Positions 11,585-22,771 of a stretch of DNA of 64,000 nucleotides are shown piece by piece. Under the pieces are notes generated by a model. The model worked only from the letters and a program-made list of their open reading frames with translations, was not told the DNA's origin and did no database searches. Within the stretch, counting starts at the first letter, position 1. Each line of letters begins with the position of its first letter. Source of the stretch: Rutpela maculata (taxonomy: Eukaryota; Arthropoda; Insecta; Coleoptera; Cerambycidae); contig OW386289.2 of NCBI GenBank assembly GCA_936432065.2, positions 40,379,538 to 40,443,537 on the forward strand, given 5' to 3'. The position numbers were made by a program, and so were the translations under genes.

Positions 11585-12300
11585 TCTAGCACAAGGTCTG
11601 TTGACTTCTTTGGTTGGTCGTTCCAATGTTAAAGTAGGAAAGAGGACAAGCTTATGGATCTGTGTGACTTGAGCGTTTGGTCCGATATCCTCCCTATTTT
11701 TGGTAGGTAAATGACTTTTACTTTCTGCGATATGTGTAGTATGTATCTCCAGACCAGACAGGTTATGAATATTTTGCACAGATGCAGTATTATAATACTT
11801 TAATGCGGGCACTCTTTGGGACAGGGTTGAGTAAATTCCATCGATCTCAGGAGATTTGAATGGTTAAAATTTGCTAATTGCCCATCTAACTTTGTTGGCT
11901 TTTATTATCTCGGTAGCCAGCCTCCAATCCTCAGATCTCTGATTCTTCAGCTTTAGATCTGGGTGTTGCGTGTCCTCAAAGCCCGACAATACCAATGAGC
12001 CTCGAAAATATATCTTCATAAGTAACTTGATATTTTCCGTTACAGTGCAGGCTTCACTCTAGTTTTTGAGAAAGCCTACTTCATTTCCAGTACAACCATC
12101 CTTGGCCAAGACCCTATGAATTCTGGAGGCCATCATTCAATCTTGTCACAACACCTCCTTCCGGAGTATTTTTCGGCCTTGCCGATTTCTTTGCTGTATT
12201 GCGTGAGTTTAGTTTTGATCTGCCTATCTAACGGTCCATCATTCCGAGGTGTAAAGAAAAATGCAGAAAACTAGGGCGTCAGCCATGGTGTTTCTGAAAG
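11585..12300 (-). pseudogene. R1/LOA-like LINE fragment, RT N-terminus
   Basis: Read on the minus strand, this runs from the endonuclease-RT linker into the reverse transcriptase. Recognisable pieces in order are YSKEIGKAEKYSGRRCCDKI, a linker with ARIHRVLAKDGCTGNEV, WAISKF followed by FKSPEIDGIY, and VKVIYLPKIGRISDQTLK then SHRSISLSSFLL. These match the usual order of R1/LOA-type LINEs (SFEPFKSPGVDGI, VIFIPKPGK, SYRPISLTSFLLKT). Stops and frameshifts separate the pieces. The catalytic YADD core and everything after it are missing. It could belong to the same clade as the remnant at 39455-40905. Confidence 0.8.
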
Positions 12301-12554
12301 AAGAATCGATTTTTTGGTAAGATTTGTAATATGCGAATAAAATACCTCATTCTTTCAAAATATTTTATGGACTGGTGCAAGTCGCTTTCATAATAATGAC
12401 TTTGAAAATAAGCATAATTGCCACTATTAGTCTGATCAAAATTCAAGGTGGATGAGTATAAAAAAAATCAAACAATTCTTGGTGGAAATGTATGGTGAGG
12501 TATATTAAACGGAGTCATAATAGAGCTTTATTCATATGAGGGTAGTTTGGGTGG

Positions 12555-12790
12555 GCGAAAATTTCGAAATTTTCTTCGAAACGTTGTCCGGGGATTACTC
12601 AACGATGTTCTATGGAATATTCAACACGACATATGATTTCAGCAAGACGGAATTCTACGTCATAACGGAAGATAATTGTCATGAATTATTTAGATAACAA
12701 TTCTTGTATAGGGACAAATGGGTCAGTTTTAAATCGCCAACTTGGTCACCGGATATGGCGGAATTGGTCAACAATATTTACACTATTGCG
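12555..12790 (+). pseudogene. mariner-like transposase core fragment
   Basis: The conceptual frame gives NFLRNVVRGLLNDVLWNIQ, a stop, then FQQDGILRHNGR. This matches the widespread insect transposase block usually seen as WFQQDGAPPH, which carries the second catalytic aspartate. After a frameshift, SPTWSPDMAEL corresponds to the PPRSPDLTPLD block, with the third acidic position lost. No TIR pair could be assigned to it. The stops and the shift make it non-functional. Confidence 0.8.
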
Positions 12791-13002
12791 GCACTATTAA
12801 CTGCCACATTTTATTAATTACAACGGATACTGAACTGAGGCGTCGGCGTCGATATATTATTTTCGGGAATCAAAATGGAGAATACTTTGAACAATTATGT
12901 AGTAAGTGATTATTTTTTATACAAATATTGACTACTATGATAGTTATAAAGTCCTAGTAATTTGTTTCTCGTTTAATTACACAGGTCAACAAATGTTCCG
13001 TT

Positions 13003-13345
13003 CCAAGGACTAAACCTATCATGCCTTAAGTATTTTTGTATGCTGAAACCGAATTTTCAGTTTAAAAAACTTTCTACCACGTAGTTTTTGAGCAAATATC
13101 AAAAATTGTCAAGAAACCGTATTTTGACGATAAAAACCGGGATTTACTCGAAATCTACGGGATAGAATGTTTTTAAATTGAAAATTCGGTTTCAGCACAC
13201 AAAAATACTTACAGCGTGATAGGTTTAGACAAAAAAATAATGTTCTGCTTCAAGGACTAAACCTATCATTCTTTAAGTATTTTTGTGTGCTGAAACCCAA
13301 TTTTCAATTTAAAATATTTTCTACTGGATAGATTTCGAATAAATC
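13003..13345. repeat. alternating inverted repeat, 3 units
   Basis: The unit starts CAAGGACTAAACCTATCAT and continues TTAAGTATTTTTGTGTGC then GAAACC. It occurs forward at ~13003, inverted at ~13165-13240 and forward again at ~13251. Two adjacent hairpins share one unit. Confidence 0.7.
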
Positions 13346-13464
13346 CCGGTTTTTATTGTGAAAAAATTCAATATTAGCTAGAAAAGTAGTTGTTTTGATT
13401 GGTTCTCCAATTATGAGTGTTTTAAAATATTTATCTAACTAGAATATTAGCATGCCCAGATTAA

Positions 13465-13776
13465 GGCAACAATATACAGAAAGTAGGTAATTTCATAGTA
13501 AATAAAAAAGTGTATAAGTTGTGATTTGCTTAATCTAATATATAAAAATCTCGTGTCACAGGTTTGTTATCGAACTCTTCCGAAACAGCTGACCAATTTT
13601 TATGAAATTTTTGGTGTATATTTGGTAGGTCTGAGAATTGGCTATTTTTTATACCCCTAGGTGATAAGAGTGGCCCTATCCAGAAATTTTCTTTTTATTT
13701 TTTGGACAAAAATGTATAATTTATATGGCAAAACAACGTTTGCTGGGTCAGCTAGTACCTAAATAATATTCTCTAA
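13465..13776 (+). mobile_element. half copy of the 84 bp palindrome element
   Basis: It matches one arm of the perfect palindrome at 34760-34934, starting within the loop (GGCAACAATATACAG) and ending TATTCTCTAA. It is interrupted by the Helitron at 13534-13755. The other arm is absent, so this copy breaks at the hairpin tip. Confidence 0.85.
13534..13755 (+). mobile_element. non-autonomous Helitron, 222 bp
   Basis: It starts TCTAATATATAAAAATCTCG and ends with a hairpin (GCAAAACAACGTTTGC) followed by TGGGTCAGCTAG. It sits between A and T: the host reads TTGCTTAA then TACCTAAATAA on either side. The uninterrupted host sequence can be read at 34890-34925 (TTGCGTAATACCTAAATAA). The 5' TC, 3' CTAG, terminal hairpin, A/T target and absence of a target duplication are all the Helitron hallmarks. 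It carries no Rep/helicase gene and would need proteins supplied elsewhere. Confidence 0.93.
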
Positions 13777-13779
13777 ATA

Positions 13780-14810
13780 TCTTTTTAATACCTAATACTT
13801 TTTTCTTATTTAATGTTTTCTTTTGCATGGATATCTGATTATTATATGGAAAGGTTGTATACAACATTTTATACAACTATTTTTTAATTATAAAACATGA
13901 AAATAAATTTATTAAATACGAAAGACTACTTCTTCTTCTCTTTCTTCTTACATCTGAGGCAATCGACTAGTCGTTTAATGCTCTATATAATAAATTTATC
14001 TAATAAAAGTAAGGAAAAATTATTCTTTTAAAAATTGGAAGAAGGAGATTCAAGAACTGCTTATAATATGGTAATTTCCATATTTAGTACCTTCAAAAGT
14101 ACTTTCTTTCATTACCTTATCTTATCTACGCCATTTTCAGATATCTGCGTCATTTCCTGAATGCAAAAATCTGTATTAAATTGCTAATTTGTATTTCGTA
14201 CTGACCAGTCATTCTAGTTTACTCAGCTTGTATAAATTGAGGACATCCTTTCGTACACGTATTTCTTGCAATAAAATAAAGCAGATATTGACTATAATTA
14301 TTTATTTGTGGTATATTCATAATTTCTTACTCTTTATTGGGTATTTTGCCACTTTTGTAAAAATATTTAATAATAATAATAATAATAATATTTTTAGAGA
14401 AGTAATTAGAAGTGTTAAGAATTACTCAGGCACTTTTGAAAATTTCAAACCATAATCTATTATTAATGAATGTGCATAACATACTGCATAATTCACGTTT
14501 AAGTGGTGTCACTAAGATTATTACACAAATTGAAAAAAAGAGTTCATGGGGTCCAATAAAAATAGAAAAATAAAAAATAATTGCCATATACCAAATCAAG
14601 AAATAAAGGTGTAGCTACGAATGCATGATCCTCAGTGCTTAATCACTAACTATAGTATAATATGTTCCTCCTACATTATCATTAAATACAGTTTATATAA
14701 AATGTGATAGATTACACGTCCTTGGCGACCACCGTCGCTGCACCTTTGCTTCTCTTCGGAGCATATGCCGCAAACATTCTTGTTTTTCATTTTTGTTTCC
14801 AGGAACACCA
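13780..14810. other. no gene seen; AAT microsatellite
   Basis: AT-rich sequence with an (AAT)n run near 14370-14391. The frame at 14189-14455 runs through this microsatellite and has no known motif. Near 14710-14760 is a short GC-richer patch with nothing recognisable. Confidence 0.4.
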
Positions 14811-14952
14811 AAACACTTGAATATCATTATTCAACGCGCGTTTCGTCGATCATGTTGACATTATCTGGAGACGGTTAATTTAAGGATTATTTTAATCGTT
14901 TCCAGATTTTGCCAACATGTTTGGCGAAACGCGTGTCGTATTCAAGTGTTTG
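14811..14952. repeat. small foldback with CGAAACGCG motif
   Basis: ACACTTGAATA at the left and TATTCAAGTGTT region at the right pair (diverged), with CGCGTTTCG facing CGAAACGCG. A diverged partial copy (AAACGCGCGTTTCGG) is at 25180-25245. Confidence 0.65.
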
Positions 14953-15140
14953 TGAGAGCTACTTCAAAGGCAGAATTATTTTTGTTTATATTTTGCCAGG
15001 TGGAAATAGAGCAGCACACGCAGTGTTCTCTGTACTTACTACTCACATTTGAGGCCCTATATGTGGCATATTCTGTAAGCTACGCTGCGCTGATGAGCAG
15101 CAGTAACTCCGAAACACGTGTCTGCAGTTGCACTTTTATT

Positions 15141-15830
15141 ACTTCCACATCCAGTGGAAGTATAGTAACGACAAAAAAATTTTTGAAAATTTTTATTATT
15201 CAAATAGGCTTAGAATGTCATGAAACGTCGAGATTTTAAATTTGAACAAAAAAAAATTTCTGTCTGTCGGTCTGTAGGTCTGCAACTTTTTTGTGCGCAC
15301 GTTTACTCTGAAATCGTTTAAGATATTGACTTGAAATTTGCTGCACATATGTACTTTCACGGGATCTAGAACTAGATTATATTTTCATATTATTCCGTCG
15401 AATGGTTGGGGGGTAAAACGGGGTAAATGGGGGGTAAATAGGTAAATTAAGCAGGTAAGAGTCCATAAAATTGGTATTTAGTGTATACGAGAGAATCTAA
15501 GGTTTCAAAAAATTTTTTGGCATTAACCACCCCCATTACCACCCCCCTGCCCCATTATTAAAGGGGATGAAAAAAAAATGTGATTTAGTGTGTGCACAAG
15601 AACCAAAAGCCTCAAAATATTTTTTTACTTCGTCCACCCCCACTACCACCCCCACCCCACTACTGTGTGGGATATCGTTTTATGGGTTTATGGGGTAAAC
15701 GATTTCAAATATTATATTATTAAAGTTCTATAAACAATTAGTTCCACATACAAAATGTTTTCGTTGTGAGAGACTTGGATAGAAAATCTGGATATGAAAG
15801 TAGTGATTCCTTGGGCAGCCGTTTTTTTTT
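15141..15830 (+). mobile_element. HINE-like (Helentron-associated) copy 1
   Basis: The 5' end is the palindrome ACTTCCACATCCAGTGGAAG. The first 14 bases (ACTTCCACATCCAG) recur inverted as a subterminal motif ~25 bp from the 3' end. In this copy that motif is mutated to CTGGATATGAAAGT. The very end is AGTGATTCCTTGGGCAGC followed by a T run. The interior has a GTCT-type microsatellite near 15260, then blocks of CACCCCC. A 5'-terminal motif with a subterminal inverted partner and a T/T target is the published layout of Helentrons and HINEs. No protein is encoded. Confidence 0.75.
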
Positions 15831-16009
15831 TATTGGAGTATATGGTAATAATAATAACAATAATTTTTATTTAGATAAACAATGTACAAAAGTGTACAAA
15901 AGAAATGTTATTAAAATGTGTATATAACTTTCACATCGTGATATTATGTAACGTATATGAAGTACCTATGTAATGTAAGTAGTAATGGTCATTTTTTTTT
16001 ATTCTATTT

Positions 16010-16589
16010 TTTTTTCGTTCAAATAGGCTTAAAATGTCATGAAACGTCAAGATGAGAGAAAAAAATGTCTGTTTGTCTGCCTGTTTGTTTGTAACTTTTT
16101 TTGTGAGCACGATTAGTCTGGAACGGTTTAAGATATTGACTTGAAATTTGGAGAGGTAAACGGAGGTAAATAGGTTAGCGAGCAAGTAACAGCATATAAA
16201 ATTGAGATTTAAAATATACACGAGAAGGACAGGTCTCAAACAATTTTTTGACATCAGGCACCTCCACTATCGCTCACATTACCACCCCCACTCCATTATT
16301 AAAGGGGGCAAAAATAAAAGTGTGATATAGTGTGGGTACAAGAACCAGTTTTTTTATATCAGTCACCGTCACTACCGCCCCGCACCCCCACCCCTACTGC
16401 TGTCGTGACATATCGTTTTGTAAGTCTTTGGGGCAGACAAGTTCAAATATCATATTATTAAAGTTCTATGAACAATTATTTCCACATGGTGGAGTGCAAA
16501 TATCGTATCAAAGTCTTTTCCGTTGTAAGAGACTTGGACAGGAAATCTAGATGTGGAAGTAGTGATTCTTTAGGCAGCGGTTTTTTTTT
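16010..16589 (+). mobile_element. HINE-like copy 2, 5' truncated
   Basis: It lacks the first ~50 bp, starting at CAAATAGGCTTAAAATGTC. It retains the GTCTG microsatellite, the CACCCCCA blocks and the 3' end TAGATGTGGAAGTAGTGATT then TAGGCAGCGG. It lies only ~180 bp downstream of copy 1 in the same orientation. Confidence 0.75.
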
Positions 16590-18560
16590 GTATATAGTAA
16601 ATGTTTCAATTTTCTTAATATAAATTTTAATTTTAATGGAAGTTATCGTGTCTACACATATACATACGCACAGACATTTTTTATTCTGTATTTAAATTCT
16701 GCGAGTTGTGAAACGGTTTCTGTACAATATTCTTTTCTACGATGATTATTAAAAATATATATTTGCCCAGTTTCAAGTTATAATATACTTATTTTATTAA
16801 ATCAAAATGGTATAATAGGGCATTAAATGGAGGAGTTATTACTTCCTCTCCTACCGGAGGAATTAGGTTGTGAAATATGTTTTTCCTTTTCTAACTATTT
16901 GTGACTAATTTTGATAGTGATTATTGTATCACTCTCTTATTAGCAATAGACAAATTTCTCAGTAAAAGGTAATATATTACTGTAGTCCACATTTTTGTCA
17001 GTTTATGAAAGATTTTGCAAACTCATAAATAATTCTGTTATTAACAATCCGACAAATTCTGAGTAAAAAGTAATATACAGTAGTAGTTGACCATAACTAA
17101 ATCTTCATAATCCTTAAAGCCTCATTGACCGCAAACAAAACCAACGGGCTTAAAATGGACAGCCCTTCATTTGTAAATTTTCTCTAGAAGTCGCCTATTT
17201 ACCTTAGGGATGTAGACTCATCGGTCTCTTTGACGTTGACCATTTCATGTGTCCACTTTGTCAAGTAATATTGATATTTTTGACAAGAGGACAGCTGCAC
17301 TTTTTGTTATTTCAGGCTTATTTTTTGAATATTACAAACTAAATTATTTTCTCTTCATAGTACAATGAGTAATGCATGTCCACTCTTGTTTAACCTAAAA
17401 TAAGGAGGTAAAGGATTGTCGTTTCATTTTAAGTTTTCTCTGTGTGATTTTTCAGCTTAATATTTTCTGCACATGCTTGTAACCTTTGCCACATATTCTT
17501 TAGCACATCAAAGTTTAGTTATACACTATTGTACGTGCTCTATTCTCGGTCAGTCCGCTAGCACTCAGTTTCGCTGATAAAAGTAATTTTACTTGCTTAA
17601 TTTTGCAAGGAATCGATTTTAATTATAATTTTTTGAAAAAGGAAGACGCTATTCTAGAAAATGGTACCATTTTTAGATTTATTTCAACTTTTATTAAGCC
17701 TTAAAATTGCAACTGAAAATTGAAATACATCTCCGTCAGTTGGTTTGTACGTACGTATATATGTATGTATGTATGTGTGTACGGTCACAATTCTTGACGG
17801 ATCCACTTGAATGTTTTTTAATCGCTTCGTCTATTATCGGAATAGAACCCTACCGAATTTCACAAAGATCCGCCAACTAGTTATTTAACACCGTTACTAG
17901 TCTTTGCGGCCCATTTCTCTAGTTTTAGGTGTCTATTGGATAAATAAAACAATTCTTTTTCCGTTAGACGCGTTCTAACTCAAAAACGACACAAGTTACT
18001 CTCAAATTCTTATCGTGTTATCAGTATATATATTTGTTAACAAATTTGTTAATATGAAGGTCAAATTTTAATAAGTGTAGAATTTTTTTTTCTAAGGTCA
18101 TGTCGAAAATTTGCATTCTCAAATGAAACATGCGGGAAACTTTTTTACTAGCATTTTCACCTTTCGAAATACACGCCAAGTATATCGAGAAAAAACAAAG
18201 ATAAAGGATGGTTGTAATTTTTTTATTTGAAACTTTCTTTTTCAGCATTAACAGTTTTCAAGAAAATTGCAAATGAGCGATTGTTGGCTCTGTACTGCAA
18301 TTGATTGTTATAAGATTTCCACGTTCCTTGTGATCTCTTTATCATTAAATAAGTTTTGCGTACATTCCGTCTTCAATCCCCTTTACGATTGGTAAATTAC
18401 AAACTTACAAAACTAGAGTAAAAATCATACTCTTCGCCGATTTGTTTAACTCTTTACTTCCCTCGCTTACCGAAGGGAAGTACTGTAATTGCAAAAAGTT
18501 ACCCTTAGAGATTTCTCCAAATTTTCATGTTTCAGGAAAAGATATGACGGAAAACAGCAA
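16590..18560. other. no gene seen; GTAT microsatellite
   Basis: AT-rich DNA. At ~17747-17782 is a GTAC/GTAT/GTGT microsatellite, followed by a GATCCACTTGAATG region. This resembles the microsatellite-plus-tail layout of other repeats here, but its boundaries are unclear. Short minus-strand frames (for example 18021-18248) have no known motif. Confidence 0.4.
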
Positions 18561-19075
18561 CGTTTGGTATGCAGCTCATATCTGTCAAGGAAGAAAAGTA
18601 CGAAAAAAAAGAACCTGGTCACCTTAAAATAATAATTTAAAAAATGTGACGAAGTACGAAAAATTTCGCAAGTAGTTAACACAACTGTCAAAGAAGAGAA
18701 TTATGAAAAAAATATATACAGGATAGTCACTCAAAAAAAAAAAAAATCAAAAAATGTGAAGGAGGATGATATTGTTTCGCATACAGTGAACACAACTGTC
18801 AAGGACGAAAATTGTGAAAGAAAATATACAGGATGGTCACAAAAAAAATTGTGGCGGAGGATGATAATATTTCGCATGAAAAATATGAAAAAAGATATAC
18901 AGGGTGGTCACCCCAAAAAAAATGTGTTGAAGGACGATAATATTTCGCATGCAGTTAACCTAGCCGTCAAAGAAAAAAAATAAAAAATGTAGCTGGGTAC
19001 GATAATATTTCATATGTAGTTAACACAACTGTCAAAGAAGAAAAATATGGAAGAAAATATACAGGTTGGTGGACA
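18560..19075 (+). repeat. minisatellite, about 5-6 diverged units
   Basis: Imperfect units of roughly 80-110 bp carry AACACAACTGTCAAAGAAG, GAAAATATACAGGGTGGTCA and ACGATAATATTTCGCATG in order. Unit length varies through A-runs and deletions. The open frame at 18756-18983 just translates the units and is not a gene. Confidence 0.75.
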
Positions 19076-19134
19076 CCTTTTTTCTGTTGATCGATTTTGT
19101 TAAAAAATAGTAGGATTCTTCATCTAGCAAACAA

Positions 19135-19340
19135 TAACTTAATCAATTTTTCTTTCTTAAATTATCGAGCTTACAATAAACGAGACGGACGGACAGACGT
19201 TTTGAAAGTTGTTCAGAATTCGTTCACTGAAACAGTGATCCGAGCGACATTTATGATTCTAGAAATGTGCCAATCAAATGCAATAATTTCTATATACTTT
19301 TCGTTTTTGTATTTGCGAATAATACAACAATAATTTGACA
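19135..19340 (-). repeat. dispersed repeat R3, copy 1
   Basis: Reverse-strand match to 49031-49215 and partly to 58871-58990. Shared blocks include GCATTTGATTGGCACATTTC, GTGAACGAATTCTGAACAAC and the GTCCGTCCGTC run. It has a microsatellite plus GTAAGCACGATAACTC-type tail like other non-autonomous elements. Class unknown. Confidence 0.65.
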
Positions 19341-19429
19341 AATAAAGTATAATGTTATTTGCATAGCATTTATTGGATAACAACTTACGAGTATGCTCTT
19401 TTGGTTCTACCAACTATTTAAACCTCAAT

Positions 19430-20595
19430 TCTACACAACATATGTCTTCCTTTCACTTATTCTTTAATAAATTAGAACAAATATTGGGAACAAGGGTTTG
19501 ACGAAGATATTATTTAGCCACAATGTGGTTTAATGTGGTCGACTCTACGATAATTTGGTAATTTCTTATCAGTATGAAAGTTTCGCTTACGCAATACATA
19601 AATAATAGATACAAAGCAATAAAATAGGAAAAATATTATGAATGTAATAGGTAATATCAAACAAACATTAATCTATTTACTGAATGGAAATTTGTGCGTT
19701 TGCGTTTTTTTTTCATACAAATAGATTAATCAATGTAATTCGTATGACTCCCTGAATATTTTTAAATAGAATTTCGAATATTTACCAATACTTTGCAGCT
19801 TTGTTTTTGGTTATTCAATTTCTAAGAGAGAAAGAGAGAAAAAAATCATAGAACGAACAAAAAAATATCAATATCATTGTCTTATTTTTTTTACAGTTAC
19901 CTACCTATGTGTTCTTTACTTCTGCCACCTGCATGCAGGTGGAGTAATTTTAATATCCCATTAAGATATGATATAAAACGTTTTTAAAAGGGTTATTTAA
20001 TCTAAACTTCGAAAAGAGGTTAGCTAACGGTACTTTTATAATCTTTAAATTGATGAAGGTCTAAAGAATCCCGACCCTTATAACCTTGAAGCGATGAGTA
20101 TAAGTATGTATCACCTGTATTCTTTCTTGTTCCTTCTCTACCCACACCGGTAGAACTACTACATATAACGTTGACTACCTTCATAGATTACCACACGCTA
20201 TAGGATGTACCGTTTTAAGCTGTGATAAAACAACACCGTTACACTTTGATATTGTGGGACATACACTACACCGGAAATAACCGGAGTTACATTACCTGTA
20301 ACAAATTTTTAAAAAAATGTTGCTGGGAATTACTAAACAGTTCTTTAATCATATAGGTAATAAATTGTATGCGATTGGACTTTTCTTATAAAAACATAGT
20401 AGGTCATATAAAAACCGTGTCTACAATCTGTGACCTTTACGTCAAAAGAACAGTTAGAGGATGTTTTTGATAAATAACGTAAAATTAATAGGTACAGAAG
20501 ATTTTCCACTATTAAACTGAATAATTTTATTATTTTGTAGATTCTTCGGATACTAATTTTAGAACAAAATGCATTTGTGATAAAATTCCTAAAAA
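19430..20595. other. no gene seen; 18 bp palindrome
   Basis: AT-rich. At 19925-19942 lies the perfect palindrome CCACCTGCATGCAGGTGG, preceded by TTACTTCTG and followed by AGTAAT. This looks like the palindromic 5' end of the HINE-like family (TTACTTCCACATCC...) from a different subfamily, but no matching 3' end was found. Minus-strand frames at 20345-20776 are unrecognised. Confidence 0.4.
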
Positions 20596-21420
20596 GAAAA
20601 ACCGCTGCCCAAGAAATCACTACTTTCACATCCAGATTTTCTATCCAAATCTCTCTCAATTTGATACTATATATTTGCACTCCACTATGTGGAAATAATT
20701 GTTTATGTACTTTATGAATCTTAATAATATAATATTTGAAATCATGAAACCAAAAACGCATAAAACAATATGCCATATCCAGAGCTGCGGTACTGAAGTT
20801 TTCAAGTATTTAAAAATTGCACTTAAGTACAAAAAGTATTTAAGTATTTTTATTTTAAGTCCCTGGTACTTTTATCGGTACTTGCAGCAGCACTGGCCAC
20901 ACGGTAGTGGAGGTGGGGGTGGTGGTAGGGGGATGGTAGTGGAGGTGGATGAAGTAAAACAAATTGTTGAGGCCTTTGGTTCTTGTACAAACACTCAATC
21001 ACTCCTTTTAATAAAGAGGTGGGGGTAGTAATAGAGGTGGCTCATGCCAAAAAAATTTTTGAAACCTTAGCTTCTCTTATATATACTAAATGCCAATTTT
21101 GTGGATTTTTACTTTCTTGATTTACCTATTTACCCTCATTAATCCCAATTTACCCCCCAACCCTTTAACGGAATAAGATCAAAATATAATCTAATTCCAG
21201 ATCTTATTCAAATACATACGTGAACCAAATTTCAAGTCAATATCTTAAGCGATTCCAGAGTAATCGTGCGCACAAGAAAAGTTACACACAGACCGACAGA
21301 CTCAATTCTTTTTTTCTCAAATTTAAAATCTCGACGTTTCATGACATTCTAAGTTTATCTGAAGAATAAAAATTTTCAATTTTTGTTTTGCGTTTCCACA
21401 CTTCCATTGGATGTGGAAGT
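20596..21420 (-). mobile_element. HINE-like copy 3, interrupted
   Basis: Reverse-strand copy of the 15141-15830 family. It runs from AACCGCTGCCCAAG at 20600 (3' end) to CATTGGATGTGGAAGT at 21420 (5' end). The hAT-like MITE at 20780-20895 is inserted in it. The CACCCCC blocks are expanded into GGTGGGGGTGG-type runs, creating a false frame rich in glycine. Confidence 0.75.
20780..20895 (+). mobile_element. hAT-like MITE, 116 bp
   Basis: The left end is CAGAGCTGCGGTACTGAAG. The right end in reverse is CAGTGCTGCTGCAAGTACC. The interior is built of AAGTATTT/AAGTAC motifs, typical of some hAT MITEs. The flanking 8-mers GCCATATC and GCCACACG are probably a diverged 8 bp target duplication. The HINE-like host consensus continues across the site. 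Confidence 0.7.
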
Positions 21421-21627
21421 AAAAGACTGAGTGAATGTCACAAATAATATGTACACAATAATCCCTTAAATAAATAAGATATCAATGTGTTTTTAAATTC
21501 ATAGTGAAGACTACTTTCATATCCGTCAATAAAAATAGGAGAATGCCATTTAATAAAACAATGTTAGCATGGTTCCACGGCAATTAAGAGATATAACGTT
21601 CAAATCACCTTTGGATCCTATTTAATT

Positions 21628-22285
21628 ACTTCCACATCCAGTGGAAGTATAGTAACGACAAAAATTTTTTTTGAAATTTTTATTGTTCAAATAGGCTTAG
21701 AATGTCATGAAAAGTCGAGATTTTAAGATTGAGAGAAAGTATTTTTCTATCTGTCGGTCTGTCTGTCTGTAACTTTTTTTTGTGCGAACGTTTACTCTGG
21801 AACCGTTTGAGATATTGACTTGAAATTTGGTACACATATGTACTTTAACGAGATCTAGAACTAAATTATATTTTCGTCTTGTTCCGTCGAAGGGTTGGGG
21901 GGTAAATTGGGGTAAATAGGTAAATCAATCAAGAGTCCATAAAATTGTTATTAAGTATATACAAGAGAAAATAAGATCTCAAAAACAAATTTGGCATTAG
22001 CCGCCCCCATTACCACCCCCACTCCGTCATTAAAGGGGATGAAAAAAAAATGTGATTTAGTGTGTGTACAAGAACCAGACACCTCAAAATATTTTTTTAC
22101 TTCATCACCCCCACTACCACCCCACTATCGATGTGGGGTATCGTTTTATAGGTTTTTGGGGTAGAGGATTTCAAATATTATATTGTCAATTACAATTATT
22201 TCCACGTACAACATTTTTTCGTTGTGAGTTATGTGGATAGAAAATCTGGATGTGGAAGTAGTGATTCCTTGGGCAGCGGTTTTTT
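21628..22285 (+). mobile_element. HINE-like copy 4, complete
   Basis: The best preserved copy. It begins ACTTCCACATCCAGTGGAAG at 21628, has the GTCTGTCTGTCTG microsatellite near 21757 and the ACATATGTACTTTAACGAG block. The subterminal motif CTGGATGTGGAAGT is at 22246-22259, and the end is TTGGGCAGCGG plus T run. It is flanked by T on both sides. Confidence 0.8.
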
Positions 22286-22771
22286 ATATTTTGTTTATAT
22301 CTCCAGCTCTTCAACTAACGGAGATATAGCTTGTACAAAAACATTTTGTTGTTGCTTGTTTCTGGACACAGAGACTTGCAGCTTTTTTCTATCAATAACT
22401 AGGTACTTTCTCTCACTCAGATTCAGGGATACAGGAGAGTTTTACAATTAATTTTTCAATATCTCCAACCCTTCCCTGAGTCGTAAGGACTTTTAACTCA
22501 CGTCAGCACGAGATATTTTGAGTTTCCCGCCGAAACTCTGGATCGATAATGCAGATACCATACCTAATGAGATCGCGTAACCGTCTGTCTCAACCGTATG
22601 CGTATAATGAAAGAAAGAAAAAGACATCTGAAATAATAAAGTATGAATAAAATTGCAGTGTTGTTTTTAAGGGATGCGGAATATTATAAAGACAACTCGG
22701 CATATTTTAGAGCAAAGTTAAAATTTTCACTGTATTTAGCATCACTTCTGAAATTATATTATTACATGGTC

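Noticed and set aside
20699..21028. 109-codon frame with a glycine run
   Set aside because: It reads through HINE copy 3, the hAT MITE and a GGTGG-rich stretch in the wrong orientation.
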